From the NCBI RefSeq assembly GCF_910591885.1, contig NC_063282.1:2544001-2608000 (forward strand): 64,000 bases of DNA. Direction: 5' to 3'. The position numbers and the translations under genes are program-made. Below are positions 1 to 12,400 of the stretch, one piece after another. This DNA is from Bombus terrestris. Taxonomy: Eukaryota; Arthropoda; Insecta; Hymenoptera; Apidae. The notes under the pieces are model-generated. The model did no database searches. It saw only the letters and a list, made by a program, of their open reading frames with translations, and was not told the origin of the DNA. The first letter of the stretch is position 1; every line of letters begins with the position of its first letter.

Positions 1-1850
1 ACCTGCTTTCAATACATTCTTCGCCACGCACTCCTCGCCACGAAAGCACTCCGTTTCCGATAATACACCGTGGCCAGGTTCTTTCCTTCTCTTTTCCATC
101 TGTCAGCATTGTACTCTCGGTTCGAAGTTTTTCTTTTGTCTACCTTTTGTCTCCTTCTATTTCGACGCCGTAGGGATCGCCTCGTTTTGTCGTGAAAGTG
201 TGCTACGCTAAAGTTGCGTTTTAATGGGTCATCGGGATCTTGGAATATTCATGGCCTGGTGCAGCACTGTGAAAGAATCAGATTGTAAGGATATGGAAAT
301 AGGGGATGTTTAAGGTCTTCGCTGCCAATGAATTATGCTTGCTCCTCCTTATTTTCACTCCCTTGGATTATCCATTAAAGTTATTGTAGGGAAAAACGAG
401 CCAATTCTTCGCTCGTTTTGCCATGAAATTGCTATAATAACTGTTTTTCCTTAGGATATATGCACGTGCAAGAGATACAATTCACGTGGAGTAAATTGGA
501 AATCAATTGATTTAGCTTGACTACCTGATTATCGAGGCTTTCGAGATGACCTGGTTGATAGGTTGAAACGTCCTGTTTAACGTCTTTTCGTATTTCAAGA
601 TAGTGGTTCACGACGCGATAAAAGTTTATTCGGCTCGCTAATTCTCTTCGTTATTTATGATCTTTCGTTCATATGGCTTACAGTTAGAGTTCAAGCTCGG
701 ACAAAGGAATTCAATCGATCGATTATCTACGATCTATTGCAATACAATTTTGCATTTCAATAAAAACGTAGCGGTAAGTGGAGTTCCATAATTTGTAAAA
801 ACTGTTTGTAATTTGCAGAATTTGGATAGAAGAGTAATTTTAATCACCTTTGCTTCTTGATTTTCTGCTCGAAATAAGATATTTATTATACGGGCAAAAA
901 CAGTTTACATATGTAATAGTAGATGTACATTATACGTTTGCGAAGATTGCGATCGATATTTTGTGACAAGCGAGAAAGTAGTTTAATTGCCTGGAAGCGA
1001 GTATTCGTCGTGACTGACAAGGTAGGAATTAATGATTCAGAACTGGTGGTCAAGTGTAATTCACACGAAATTAAACTGACCGCGTGAGTTTTTCAATTCT
1101 TCGCCATTTTTGGAGAAAGAGTTACCTGCGGCAAACGAGTATTTTGGTATATTCGCGAAATGACAGTTTGTAACGTGCTATTATTTAAAAAATTAATAAA
1201 AGTATTAACGCCAGGTAAAATATTCCGATTTATAGAAAATTCCATTCTTCCATCTTTATCTTTCGCATCATTTTCCCACCAGTTCCATACTTTCGTTTCA
1301 ATATCATCGAGTATCCATATCAAAGATACTTACACGTGAAATATATACTTAGTACTAATAACATTAATTACGTTAGTCTGGTGGGCAATTTATTGCTTAC
1401 GTCGAATTATTTATTACCGGTCGAAGGTAATTTAAATATAAAATAGTCGATATACAGGATTTCAGTTTTTAATCCGTTCTTCCACTGACGTATTTTTAAA
1501 GCGGAGTATTTTTACCTAGAAAGTTATTTAATAATTTCATTTCAATCTTGCGATTAATTAATTTTTATCGATTCAATTTCAAAAACGATTTAAATGCATT
1601 AAAAAGTTGGTGAACTTGTGAATACTTTCATATAGTAATAGTAATAGTATACAATATTTTACCGCACCGTCGTTACGTCTCGATATTCTTGGACACGATA
1701 CCTATAAGAATACTTTACATATAATACCTAACATTACATATAATCTGGTAATATTTAAAAGCATCGAATATTTCTATCAAAAATTATCTTTACCATTACG
1801 TTCTCGAATCAAAGAGTTTGTCACATGTACCGCCGCTCCTTGGAAACCCC
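1..1850. other. AT-rich intergenic stretch, no gene seen
   Basis: Low-complexity AT-rich DNA with stop codons in all frames. The one open frame here (minus strand, 1093-1323) has no recognisable motif. It could be flank or intron of a gene off the left edge, but nothing in the sequence shows it. Confidence 0.5.
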
Positions 1851-1857
1851 TAATTTA

Positions 1858-1876
1858 AAAAAAAAAAAAAAAAAAT
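1858..1876 (+). repeat. poly(A) tract followed by TAA repeats
   Basis: An uninterrupted run of A followed by TAATAATAATAA. It sits at the edge of the CpG-rich block and could be a microsatellite or the tail of an old retroinsertion. No body of a retroelement is recognisable next to it. Confidence 0.6.
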
Positions 1877-1879
1877 AAT

Positions 1880-2350
1880 AATAAAGGCCCGACTTCCGGA
1901 AGTGAATAATTTTCGTTTCTGAGAACGCGGGAGATCGCAGCAATAGCGTGGTCCTGACCTACATCGACTGGAAGTCGATTGTAGTGCCACGACGACGACA
2001 ACAACGAGGCGTTCGATTTAACTTTCGGATACGTTCTCTCGATAACATTTACCGTTGCGGTGTCGATGGAAGACGTCAAGGTCACGGATTGGCGGCTGCC
2101 TAATCCAAATTCGACTAGAACGTCGCGCGCGATTATCGAAGGTGGACCCGGTTCTAGGAAGGCGGTCCAATAGAACGTGTTCGGTCGGCGCAGACGCACT
2201 GGTGGCTCTCCTTCTTCGCGCGACCCGCGCCGAATCAAATCTACGCCGCGGCGCTAGTATGCGCGCGCATCGCTCTCGCTCCGCCGTCTCGGCTGCCTAT
2301 TGGTCTCACAGAATCGTCCCGGTCTCGCTGCTCTCTCACAGATGCGTAAG
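1880..2350. promoter_or_regulatory. CpG-rich island, candidate promoter or enhancer
   Basis: A sharp rise in G+C and CpG (runs such as CGTCGCGCGCG and GCGCGCGCATCG) inside AT-rich surroundings. It contains an ATTGG (inverted CCAAT) sequence near 2299 and several CTCTC/GAGAG-type elements. Open frames on both strands here overlap each other and look like by-products of high GC. It could be the promoter of a neighbour off the left edge, a distal promoter of the sens-like gene, or an enhancer. Direction cannot be decided. Confidence 0.35.
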
Positions 2351-3470
2351 ATCAACTAATCCGTACACACACAATTTCCTCTCCTATCCCGCTCTTACGA
2401 TACGCCATTTTCTATATATTCGTACGTTCATGTTCTTCTATTTGCAATTATTTACGGTTAATCGAGATTTGAAATTTCGCGCGTAATTCCCAGGTTCCGT
2501 TCCACGTGTTCTGATTCATCGGTCTATCGCTTCTACGTTTAACAGCTGTTTAGTATCCATTTGGTATCTACGTATGATTATATAATTATATTTAAAAATA
2601 TTCATAATTTTTATAATTACGATATAATTTGAATATGTGAATTACAATTTGAATTACAATTATGATACAATTTGAATATTTGAATTATAATTTGAATTAC
2701 AATTATTATATAATTTCAATATTTGAATTATAATTTGAATTACAATTATTATATAATTTGAATATTTGAATTAGAATATGAATATTTGAGTTATAATTTG
2801 AATTACAATTATTATATAATTCGAATATTTGAATTAGTATTTGAATATTTGAATTATAATTTGAATTACAATTATTATATAATTTGAATATTTGAATTAT
2901 AATTTGAATTGTAATTATGATATAATTTGAATATTTGAATTATAATTTGAATTGTAATTATTATGTAATTTGAATGTTTGAATTGTAATTTGAATATTTG
3001 AATTAGAATTTAAATATTTTTATTATAATTTGAATATTTGAATTAGAATTTAAATATTTGAATTATAATTTGAATATTTGAATTAGAATTTAAATATTTG
3101 AATTAGAATTTGAATATTTGAATTAGAATTTAAATATTTGAATTAGAATTTAAATATTTGAATTAGAATTTGAATATTTGAATTAAAATTTGAATATTTG
3201 AATTATAATTTGAATATTTGAATTGTAATTTGAATATTTGAATTGTAATTTGAATATTTGAATTAGAATTTTATTATTTGAATTAGAATTTGAATATTTG
3301 AATTATAATTTGAATATTTGAATTAGAATTTAAATATTAGAATTATAATTTGAATATTTGAATTAGAATTTGAATTACAATTATTATATAATTTGAATAT
3401 TTGCATTAGAATTTGAATTACAATTATTATATAATTTGAATATTTGAATTCGAATTTGAATTACAATTAT

Positions 3471-4290
3471 TATATATGAATTATTATTTGAATATTTGAA
3501 TTAGAATTTAAATATTTGAATTAGAATTTGAATATTTGAATTAGAATTTGAATATTTGAATTAGAATTTGTATATTTGAATTAGAATTTGAATACTTGAA
3601 TTAGAATTTGAATACTTGAATTAGAATTTGAATATTTGAATTAGAATTTGAATATTTGAATTATAATTTGAATATTTGAATTATAATTTGAATATTTGAA
3701 TTAGAATTTGAATATTTGAATTAGAATTTGAATATTTGAATTAGAATTTGAATATTTGAATTAGAATTTGAATATTTGAATTAAAATTTGAATATTTGAA
3801 TTATAATTTGAATATTTGAATTGTAATTTGAATATTTGAATTGTAATTTGAATATTTGAATTAGAATTTGAATTACAATTATTATATATGAATTATTATT
3901 TGAATATTTGAATTAGAATTTAAATATTTGAATTAGAATTTGAATATTTGAATTAGAATTTGTATATTTGAATTAGAATTTGAATACTTGAATTAGAATT
4001 TGAATACTTGAATTAGAATTTGAATATTTGAATTAGAATTTGAATATTTGAATTAGAATTTGAATATTTGAATTATAATTTGAATATTTGAATTAGAATT
4101 TGAATATTTGAATTAGAATTTGAATATTTGAATTAGAATTTAAATATTTGAATTAGAATTTGAATATTTGAATTAAAATTTGAATATTTGAATTATAATT
4201 TGAATATTTGAATTGTAATTTGAATATTTGAATTGTAATTTGAATATTTGAATTGTAATTTGAATATTTGAATTAGAATTTGAATATTTG
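3471..4290. repeat. About 0.4-kb internal duplication within the minisatellite
   Basis: The marker TATATATGAATTATTATTTG begins at 3471 and again at 3883 (offset 412). The next marker, TGTATATTTG, recurs at an offset of 392. The two copies therefore differ by exactly one 20-bp unit, as expected from unequal exchange. Confidence 0.75.
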
Positions 4291-5820
4291 AATTAGAATT
4301 TCAATATTTGAATTATAATTTGAATTACAATTATTATATAATTTGAATATTTGAATTAGAATATGAATATTTGAATTATAATTTGAATTATAATTTGAAT
4401 TGCAATTATTATATAATTTGAATATTTGAATTAGAATTTAAATATTTGAATTAGAATTTGAATATTTGAATTAGAATTTGAATATTTGAATTAGAATTTG
4501 AATATTTGAATTAGAATTTGAATATTTGAATTATAATTTGAATATTTGAATTAGAATTTGAATATTTGAATTAGAATTTGAATATTTGAATTAGAATTTG
4601 AATATTTGAATTATAATTTAAATATTTGAATTAGAATTTAAATATTTGAATTAGAATTTGAATATTTGAATTAGAATTTAAATATTTGAATTAGAATTTG
4701 AATATTTGAATTAAAATTTGAATATTTGAATTAGAATTTGAATATTTGAATTAGAATTTGAATATTTGAATTAGAATTTAAATATTTGAATTATAATTTG
4801 AATTACAATTATTATATAATTTGAATATTTGGATTAGAATTTGAATTACAATTATTATATAATTTGAATATATGAATTAGAATTTGAATATTTGAATTAG
4901 AATTTCAATATTTGAATTAGAATTTGAATTACAATTATTATATAATTCGAATATTTGAATTATAATTTGAATTGCAATTATTATATAATTTGAATATTTG
5001 AATTATAATTTGAATAGTAATTATGATATAATTTGAATATTTGATTTATAATTTGAATTGTAATTATTACGTAATTTGAATGTTTGAATTGTAATTTGAA
5101 TATTTGAATTAGAATTTAAATATTTGAATTAGAATTTGAATATTTGAATTAGAATTTGAATATTTGAATTATAATTTGAATAGTAATTATGATATAATTT
5201 GAATATTTGATTTATAATTTGAATTGTAATTATTACGTAATTTGAATATTTGAATTAAAATTTGAATATTTGAATTAGAATTTGAATATTTGAATTATAA
5301 TTTGAATATTTGAATTAGAATTTGAATATTTGAATTAGAATTTGAATATTTGAATTAGAATTTGAATATTTGAATTAGAATTTGAATATTTGAATTAGAA
5401 TTTAAATATTTGTATTAGAATTTGAATATTTGAATTAGAATTTGAATATTTGAATTAGAATTTAAATATTTGTATTAGAATTTGAATATTTGAATTAGAA
5501 TTTGAATACTTGAATTAGAATTTGAATACTTGAATTAGAATTTGAATATTTGAATTAGAATTTGAATATTTGAATTATAATTTGAATATTTGAATTAGAA
5601 TTTGAATATTTGAATTATAATTTGAATATTTGAATTAGAATTTGAATACTTGAATTAGAATTTGAATATTTGAATTAGAATTTGAATATTTGAATTATAA
5701 TTTGAATATTTGAATTATAATTTGAATATTTGAATTAGAATTTGAATACTTGAATTAGAATTTGAATATTTGAATTAGAATTTGAATATTTGAATTAGAA
5801 TTTGAATATTTGAATTATAA

Positions 5821-7686
5821 TTTGAATTACAATTATTATATAATTTCAATATTTGAATTATAATTTGAATTACAATTATTATATAATTTGAATATTTGAA
5901 ATAGAATATGAATATTTGAATTATAATTTGAATTACAATTATTATATATGAATTATAATTTGAATATTTGTATTATAATTTGAATATTTGAATTATGATT
6001 TGAATATTTGAATTAGAATTTAAATATTTGTATTAGAATTTGAATATTTGAATTAGAATTTGAATACTTGAATTAGAATTTGAATACTTGAATTAGAATT
6101 TGAATATTTGAATTAGAATTTGAATATTTGAATTAGAATTTGAATATTTGAATTGGAATTTGAATATTTGAATTATAATTTGAATATTTGAATTAGAATT
6201 TGAATATTTGAATTAGAATTTGAATATTTGAATTAGAATTTGAATACTTGAATTAGAATTTGAATACTTGAATTAGAATTTGAATATTTGAATTAGAATT
6301 TGAATATTTGAATTATAATTTGAATTACAATTATTATATAATTTGAATAGTTGAAATAGAATATGAATATTTGAATTATAATTTGAATTACAATTATTAT
6401 ATATGAATTATAATTTGAATATTTGAATTATAATTTGAATATTTGAATTATGATTTGAATATTTGAATTAGAATTTAAATATTTGTATTAGAATTTGAAT
6501 ATTTGAATTAGAATTTGAATATTTGAATTAGAATTTAAATATTTGTATTAGAATTTGTATATTTGAATTAGAATTTGAATACTTGAATTAGAATTTGAAT
6601 ACTTGAATTAGAATTTGAATATTTGAATTAGAATTTGAATATTTGAATTATAATTTGAATATTTGAATTATAATTTGAATATTTGAATTAGAATTTGAAT
6701 ATTTGAATTAGAATTTGAATATTTGCATTAGAATTTGAATATTTGAATTAGAATTTGAATTACAATTATGATATAATTTGAATATTTGAATTATAATTTG
6801 AATTACAATTATTATATAATTTGAATATTTGAAATAGAATATGAATATTTGAATTATAATTTGAATTACAATTATTATATATGAATTATAATTTGAATAT
6901 TTGTATTATAATTTGAATATTTGAATTATGATTTGAATATTTGAATTAGAATTTAAATATTTGTATTAGAATTTGAATATTTGAATTAGAATTTGAATAC
7001 TTGAATTAGAATTTGAATACTTGAATTAGAATTTGAATATTTGAATTAGAATTTGAATATTTGAATTAGAATTTGAATATTTGAATTGGAATTTGAATAT
7101 TTGAATTATAATTTGAATATTTGAATTAGAATTTGAATATTTGAATTAGAATTTGAATATTTGAATTAGAATTTGAATACTTGAATTAGAATTTGAATAC
7201 TTGAATTAGAATTTGAATATTTGAATTAGAATTTGAATATTTGAATTATAATTTGAATTACAATTATTATATAATTTGAATAGTTGAAATAGAATATGAA
7301 TATTTGAATTATAATTTGAATTACAATTATTATATATGAATTATAATTTGAATATTTGAATTATAATTTGAATATTTGAATTATGATTTGAATATTTGAA
7401 TTAGAATTTAAATATTTGTATTAGAATTTGAATATTTGAATTAGAATTTGAATATTTGAATTAGAATTTAAATATTTGTATTAGAATTTGTATATTTGAA
7501 TTAGAATTTGAATACTTGAATTAGAATTTGAATACTTGAATTAGAATTTGAATATTTGAATTAGAATTTGAATATTTGAATTATAATTTGAATATTTGAA
7601 TTATAATTTGAATATTTGAATTAGAATTTGAATATTTGAATTAGAATTTGAATATTTGCATTAGAATTTGAATATTTGAATTAGAA
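5821..7686. repeat. 933-bp higher-order repeat, two tandem copies
   Basis: Copy 1 is about 5821-6753 and copy 2 about 6754-7686. Three independent rare-variant markers show the same 933-bp offset: GAAATAGAATATG with its flank (5891 and 6824), GAATAGTTGAAATAG (6345 and 7278) and ATTTGCATTA (6721 and 7654). Few mismatches are visible between copies, which suggests a recent segmental tandem duplication of the array. Confidence 0.85.
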
Positions 7687-7808
7687 TTTGAATTACAATT
7701 ATGATATAATTTGAATATTTGAATTAGAATTTGAATTACAATTATGATATAATTTGAATATTTGAATTATAACTTGAATTGTAATTATGATATAATTTGA
7801 ATACTTGG

Positions 7809-8479
7809 GCAGAGGTTAGAATCGGTTTTGTTTTTGTAAACTGCGAAGGATATTACGTTTTTCGGTTAGGTTATCGCGATTTATATTAGAAAAGATAGGG
7901 TTAGATGTATGTGGATAGAGATTTTAGATAAATTAAATTTAGCCATCGTGGTTGCTAAGAAACGTTGAAATCAACTGATTTTCAACGAGATGACAATCAA
8001 CGAGAAAAAATTGTAGTCTGCGTATGATAATTCTTTAGCAAAAGTAAGATAGAAAATCAATGAGTTTCAATGTTACGTTTCAGTGTGTAGGTTATATAAG
8101 TACCTGGCGAATGTGTTTGATATTTAAATAGATACGCACTAATTTAATGGTTAAAATTATAATAAATAGTCCATGAATATTTTTAGTCCATATCTGAGTG
8201 TTTCTATCTAAAATCGATGGAAAAAAGTTCTTTCAACTTCCAGTGCTCATTTTCAAGCAATTTCACCCAAGGTGAGGTATACGATACGATGCGATCACTA
8301 TTTAACCTTTTAACGCTCTCGTTCGGAATTAGCAAGATATTCATCATTTTTACGAACACATATGCATATGTATTCATATTGAGATGTGAAAAAAAATGCA
8401 ATAGAAACAACGCAGATGTATTTCAACGACCAAGCAACTCGCCCAAAACGATTTCCGATTTCAAATATACTCATTTTTA
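7809..8479. other. AT-rich spacer between satellite and promoter region
   Basis: Unique-looking AT-rich sequence. Short open frames at 8204-8410 (minus) and 8217-8480 (plus) overlap on opposite strands, have no recognisable motif and are probably chance. Confidence 0.5.
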
Positions 8480-9245
8480 ACGCGAGAAATCAATACGACA
8501 CGGCCAACGTCCCGAGATTGGAGAATTCGATGCAACGGTTAACGTCTGTGGCAGCGGCTTCCGAAACGCGCTCGCGTGCATCCGTTCGCCGGAAAGAGGA
8601 AGGAAGATTCTCTGCTGTCCGACTATCCTTGCAAAAGAGGGGATGAAGCAACGCGCACCCCACCAGCGCGCTACTTCCCGTGGGTTAAAGTTAGCCGCAT
8701 GCGAGCTCGGTAGGCGTGGCCTCCAGGTAGCGGAGAAGCGCAGGTGAGAAGAGAGAAAAGCCGAGCAGGTAAGCAGCCGAGCCACGGGCAGACTGCGACG
8801 CGCGCTCCACGCGAGACCGTGCGTGTACCCTCGTCGGTCAGACCGGGGTCAGTCAGGGTCCTGCTGTTAGCCAGGACGCTCCGAGAGCATCTTCCGGAAG
8901 ACCAACCAACGGACAGCTGTCGGGCTACCTGTGCAACTCTTCTTTGCTCTACGGATCATCCGATTCCGTCTACTTGCTCGTTTCATCGACCGTCTCTGAC
9001 GATCGGAAGAAAATTATTCTGTTACCAACTGCGTACAACCGCATACAACGTTACTTCGCTGTGATAGAAAAATCATCTGGCTGGAAAGAGTGTTGAAAAT
9101 ACGTTTCTTAGAGAAGTGTTACTCGTCCTGCGTCTGTAATAATCGATTCCAAGCATCGAACTGAACCGCCTTGGACGCGCGAACCGGGTACCAGACCGCG
9201 ACCTTGACGAACCACGTGGAGGATCGCCAGAGAGTAGCCCAGTGA

Positions 9246-9287
9246 ATGGAAAAACTGTACGTGCGTCGGGACTGTCTGTGGGGTTGA
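9246..9287 (+). other. Upstream ORF 1 in the sens leader (13 codons plus stop)
   Basis: ATG at 9246 with in-frame TGA at 9285-9287, wholly upstream of the main start. Its ATG sits in a purine context (AGTGAATGG). Relevant only if the transcript starts upstream of it. Confidence 0.35.
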
Positions 9288-9364
9288 TACCGATTGTGTA
9301 CGTCGTTTGTGCGTTCCTGGATCTAGTGCCAATAAAAAGAGACTACGATTCGCTGCTCGCCTCC

Positions 9365-9385
9365 ATGAACAGTCGCAAGACTTAG
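9365..9385 (+). other. Upstream ORF 2 in the sens leader (6 codons plus stop)
   Basis: ATG at 9365 and TAG at 9383-9385, encoding MNSRKT, 30 nt before the main ATG at 9415. Its position means it could reduce or meter initiation at the main start. Confidence 0.4.
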
Positions 9386-9414
9386 GGGACTAATCGATCG
9401 ACCAATTGGACGCA

Positions 9415-9421
9415 ATGTGCG
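9415..9421 (+). CDS. sens: sens coding exon 1 (start codon, 7 nt)
   Basis: ATG TGC G followed by donor GTGAGT at 9422, leaving phase 1. It is accepted because exon 2 supplies the two missing bases in the only frame that stays open (Met-Cys-Glu-Ala-Val). A seven-base coding part is unusual, and transcript data would settle it. Confidence 0.65.
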
Positions 9422-12400
9422 GTGAGTTTCTTCCGCATCTCTTCGCTTTCCTCTCGTTGTTCTTTTCTTTCGCTGTGATTCCGGCGAATGGAATAGATCG
9501 ATTGGCGCGAAGCGTCTTGGTAGCAGAGAGACAAGCTTCACGAGGAGATGATACGGTGCTTGAGAAAATGAATCTCGCCTCTGGTCGAATTTACCATGAA
9601 TATACTATCGACCTTGTGTTATTTTTGACGTATTCCAATGGAAATTTATGGCAATATTATGATATTAAATATGATTCGGCGATTATCTCGATGACGTTGG
9701 CTGATTTGATATATGACACTTGGAGATATGGAAGTTGTTTTCGTGATATTAAGTTTATTTTCGTAATTCTGCTGGGAAATTTCCCCGTGGAAATATTGTA
9801 GCGATAAAATGTCGATAAAATTACCCTGATTTTTCTCGATGTAAGTGCATATGCAAGCTGTTTCTTTTTTGCATTTTATCCGGTCTAAAGAGAAGATATC
9901 GGTTTTTCGATGATGTCGATTTGCCAAAGAGGATTACGTATTTCGTTAAGCCGAGAGCGGATGACGGTATCGGTTTAATCAGATTGGTTCTTCTTGTTGT
10001 ACTTTTTGTAGTTTTGTTAATCACGCAGAAAGTATACGGATTCTCAGGTTATTAGTTTTTGGCGATGAAAAAATACCTTTCGTATTTAGTTTGTCAGCTT
10101 TGGTTTTTAACTGTTTTTGTAATCTAGAAAAGTTTACAATTATCGCTTCTTGCAAATTGAAATTTATGAATAGCTATTTCGAAATTTCGAAACTATTCTC
10201 TTATTTGATAGAGATTCTAAAGGGATCTTAACTTAAAACCCACACAATCGCAAACTATTCGCTACTTTTAATTATACCGCTGTTGTATCGCGTGAAGATT
10301 ATGTAAATTTTTAATAGAATAAATGAAAGAAAAACTAATTATAGCGAGATATCAATTTTAAAATGAAAAATGTTCCTTATCGCGAAACTTGTAGGAGATA
10401 CCCAAATTTTCAAGGTTATCGCGACTTTGTATATCTGCCGCATTGAACGATATATTAAAAGTTTGCATACACAGGACAGGAACCAGAATGTTATTGGCGC
10501 ACATCAATGGCAGCAGCAAATATTTGTACGTATTGCTAATGACGTTAAAACAGATCAAAGTAATCGCAAATCCTGTTTTAGAATGTCATAATTCAAATTC
10601 ACATTCACTCCTTATCTCTTCGATACATTTGTTTTCCACAAATTTCAGGGTCTTTCGTATTTAGTATGACAAATATGAAAATTTGGTATAATATCGTTAC
10701 GAAAAGTATTTATAGCATTTAGGAACCATAAGATTATTTTGATGGAAAGTTTTGCGAGAAATAGCGTTATAATTTGATGGAAAAAAGTGTAAAATTCTAA
10801 AAGAAAATTAACGTCGTTGTAAAATTTGTAATATTAGCTTGTCCGAAAAGTGTCTTTCCTTTACAGACCCGTCTTTTACAACGATGCATCTTTACACAAA
10901 CATGAAACCTAATCTATCAAACGCTGTGATCTTTATCTTGATAGAACAAAATGGATCATACGTGGTTCGGTAAAATAATATAAAACGAAAAATATTGTGC
11001 GTCTATTATTTCCTTATAAAACGAAAGAGACTTTTCGGACGACCTTATATATAGAAGTCGTGGAATTTCGATGGAAAATCTTGCGACAAATAATATCACG
11101 GTCTATTTTAAAAACAAACTTCCGTCATAAGAAAGAAATTGTAGTATTTAGAAATTATAAGTGTTCGATCGAAAATGTCACGAAAGAATAATACGATGAC
11201 TCGTTAGAAAAATAGATTTCGTCCTACGTTTACTTTTCGTTCGAATAAATTCGGTTTCATTTCGTTGAAAGAAAAAGACCAAGTGTTTGCATAATCTCTT
11301 TAGTAACAGAGTAGGTATGTGCCAGATTTTTACCGGACAACTGTTTCTATCAATGATTAAGATTCTCTTAGTTTCGTGGTCCCAGAAGCGTTCGTTAAAA
11401 GAAAGAGACGGAAACGTTGACGTTCGTTGATGCGTACACTTGTTTATACATATTTTAACGAAGCGAAGAATCGGTGACCAGATGGATCGATTCTCACCTA
11501 CGATCACGTTCAAGATTTCCAGTGAAACGTCTTTTCGGCTACCTTTTTCGTAATTAGGTGGCAGACGATGAATCGATCGAAACATCGGTCATTCGTGAAC
11601 GTTGATTTCGAAATGTGAAAAAGCTGGAACGTAAGTCACAATGCGTATTGAGCAAATCATATCGATAAATCGTATAGAATAAATCAAATTCGAGAAAATT
11701 GTAAAATCGAATCTCGTTATCAACGCGTTCTTTCTCTTTTGCTGACCACCAGAACGCTGAGGATACATCCTTTTGTTTCGTTGAGAATTCCAGCCTCGAG
11801 CAACCTATTCAGTCGTATTTAGCCAAAAGTCAAAACTATAATTTTTATTTCTTATTTTTATTTTTTTTTTTCGTATAACAATATGCAAGCAATTTTAAAG
11901 CTGACTTGTAAGTAGGTAATGGTCGGTGATTGACATCGAACTCGGACATTATCGTTCGTTATCTATGCAAAACAGGAACCACTCATACAGTCGTGTTTGC
12001 AAATCGCATTACAGATTTATTCAAACAACGAGGCGCGATTATTAACTATGTCTGTGTATATGTACGAACATTATCTATTACCTGAAAACCTTCGACTTTA
12101 ACGATTCATGTTTTCTTCCATTATTGTGTGCTCGTGTCTCCTTATGCCTTTCGGAGAAGCTTACCGTGCAAGAAAGTTATTGAGTTTCGTTTTGAATGTT
12201 AATCTTATTATTAATATTAATGCAACTTCGTTATTTTTCTGACCGATACATTCGTTTATGGAATTAACTCTGTTATCTGTTGTTTGACTCATTCTCTTAT
12301 TGCGTTCTCCTTGGATCACGACTTGAGCGTTGAAAGTAATCGAAATTGATTTGCCATAAAAGGGCTTATTGTAATCGCGTAATTAAATTGCGCGAGAAAT

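Larger units (their letters stand above)
2578..7808. repeat. 5.2-kb AT-rich minisatellite, 20-bp unit
   Basis: A tandem array whose commonest unit is TTTGAATATTTGAATTAGAA, seen at a fixed 20-bp period over hundreds of bases (for example 3001-3360 and 3901-4300). Variants change the GAATTAGAA part to GAATTATAA, GAATTGTAA or GAATTAAAA, and TATTTG to TACTTG. A second unit class carrying AATTACAATTATTATATAATTTG interrupts the array at intervals. The commonest unit contains no C on this strand. The array has stops in every frame and is not coding. About 260 unit equivalents fit in the span. Confidence 0.95.
8480..9421 (+). promoter_or_regulatory. CpG-rich promoter and 5' leader of the sens-like gene
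   Basis: A GC- and CpG-rich block directly upstream of the first coding exon. It ends at a strong donor (exon ...TGCG then GTGAGT at 9422). An arthropod-type initiator, TCAGT, occurs at 8849-8853 and is one possible start site. No convincing TATA box or DPE was seen at the expected spacing. The E-box CAGCTG occurs in the leader near 8921. The exact transcription start is not determined. Confidence 0.5.

Noticed and set aside
1855..2486. Overlapping open frames of 127 codons (minus) and 143 codons (plus)
   Set aside because: Both lie in the CpG-rich block on opposite strands, lack motifs, and the minus one runs into the poly(A) tract. GC-rich composition explains them.
2578..7808. Possible CRISPR array
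   Set aside because: Units are contiguous without unique spacers and the genome is animal. It is a satellite.
11178..11585. 135-codon minus-strand frame in sens intron 1
   Set aside because: No recognisable domain, no splice or start context that stands out.
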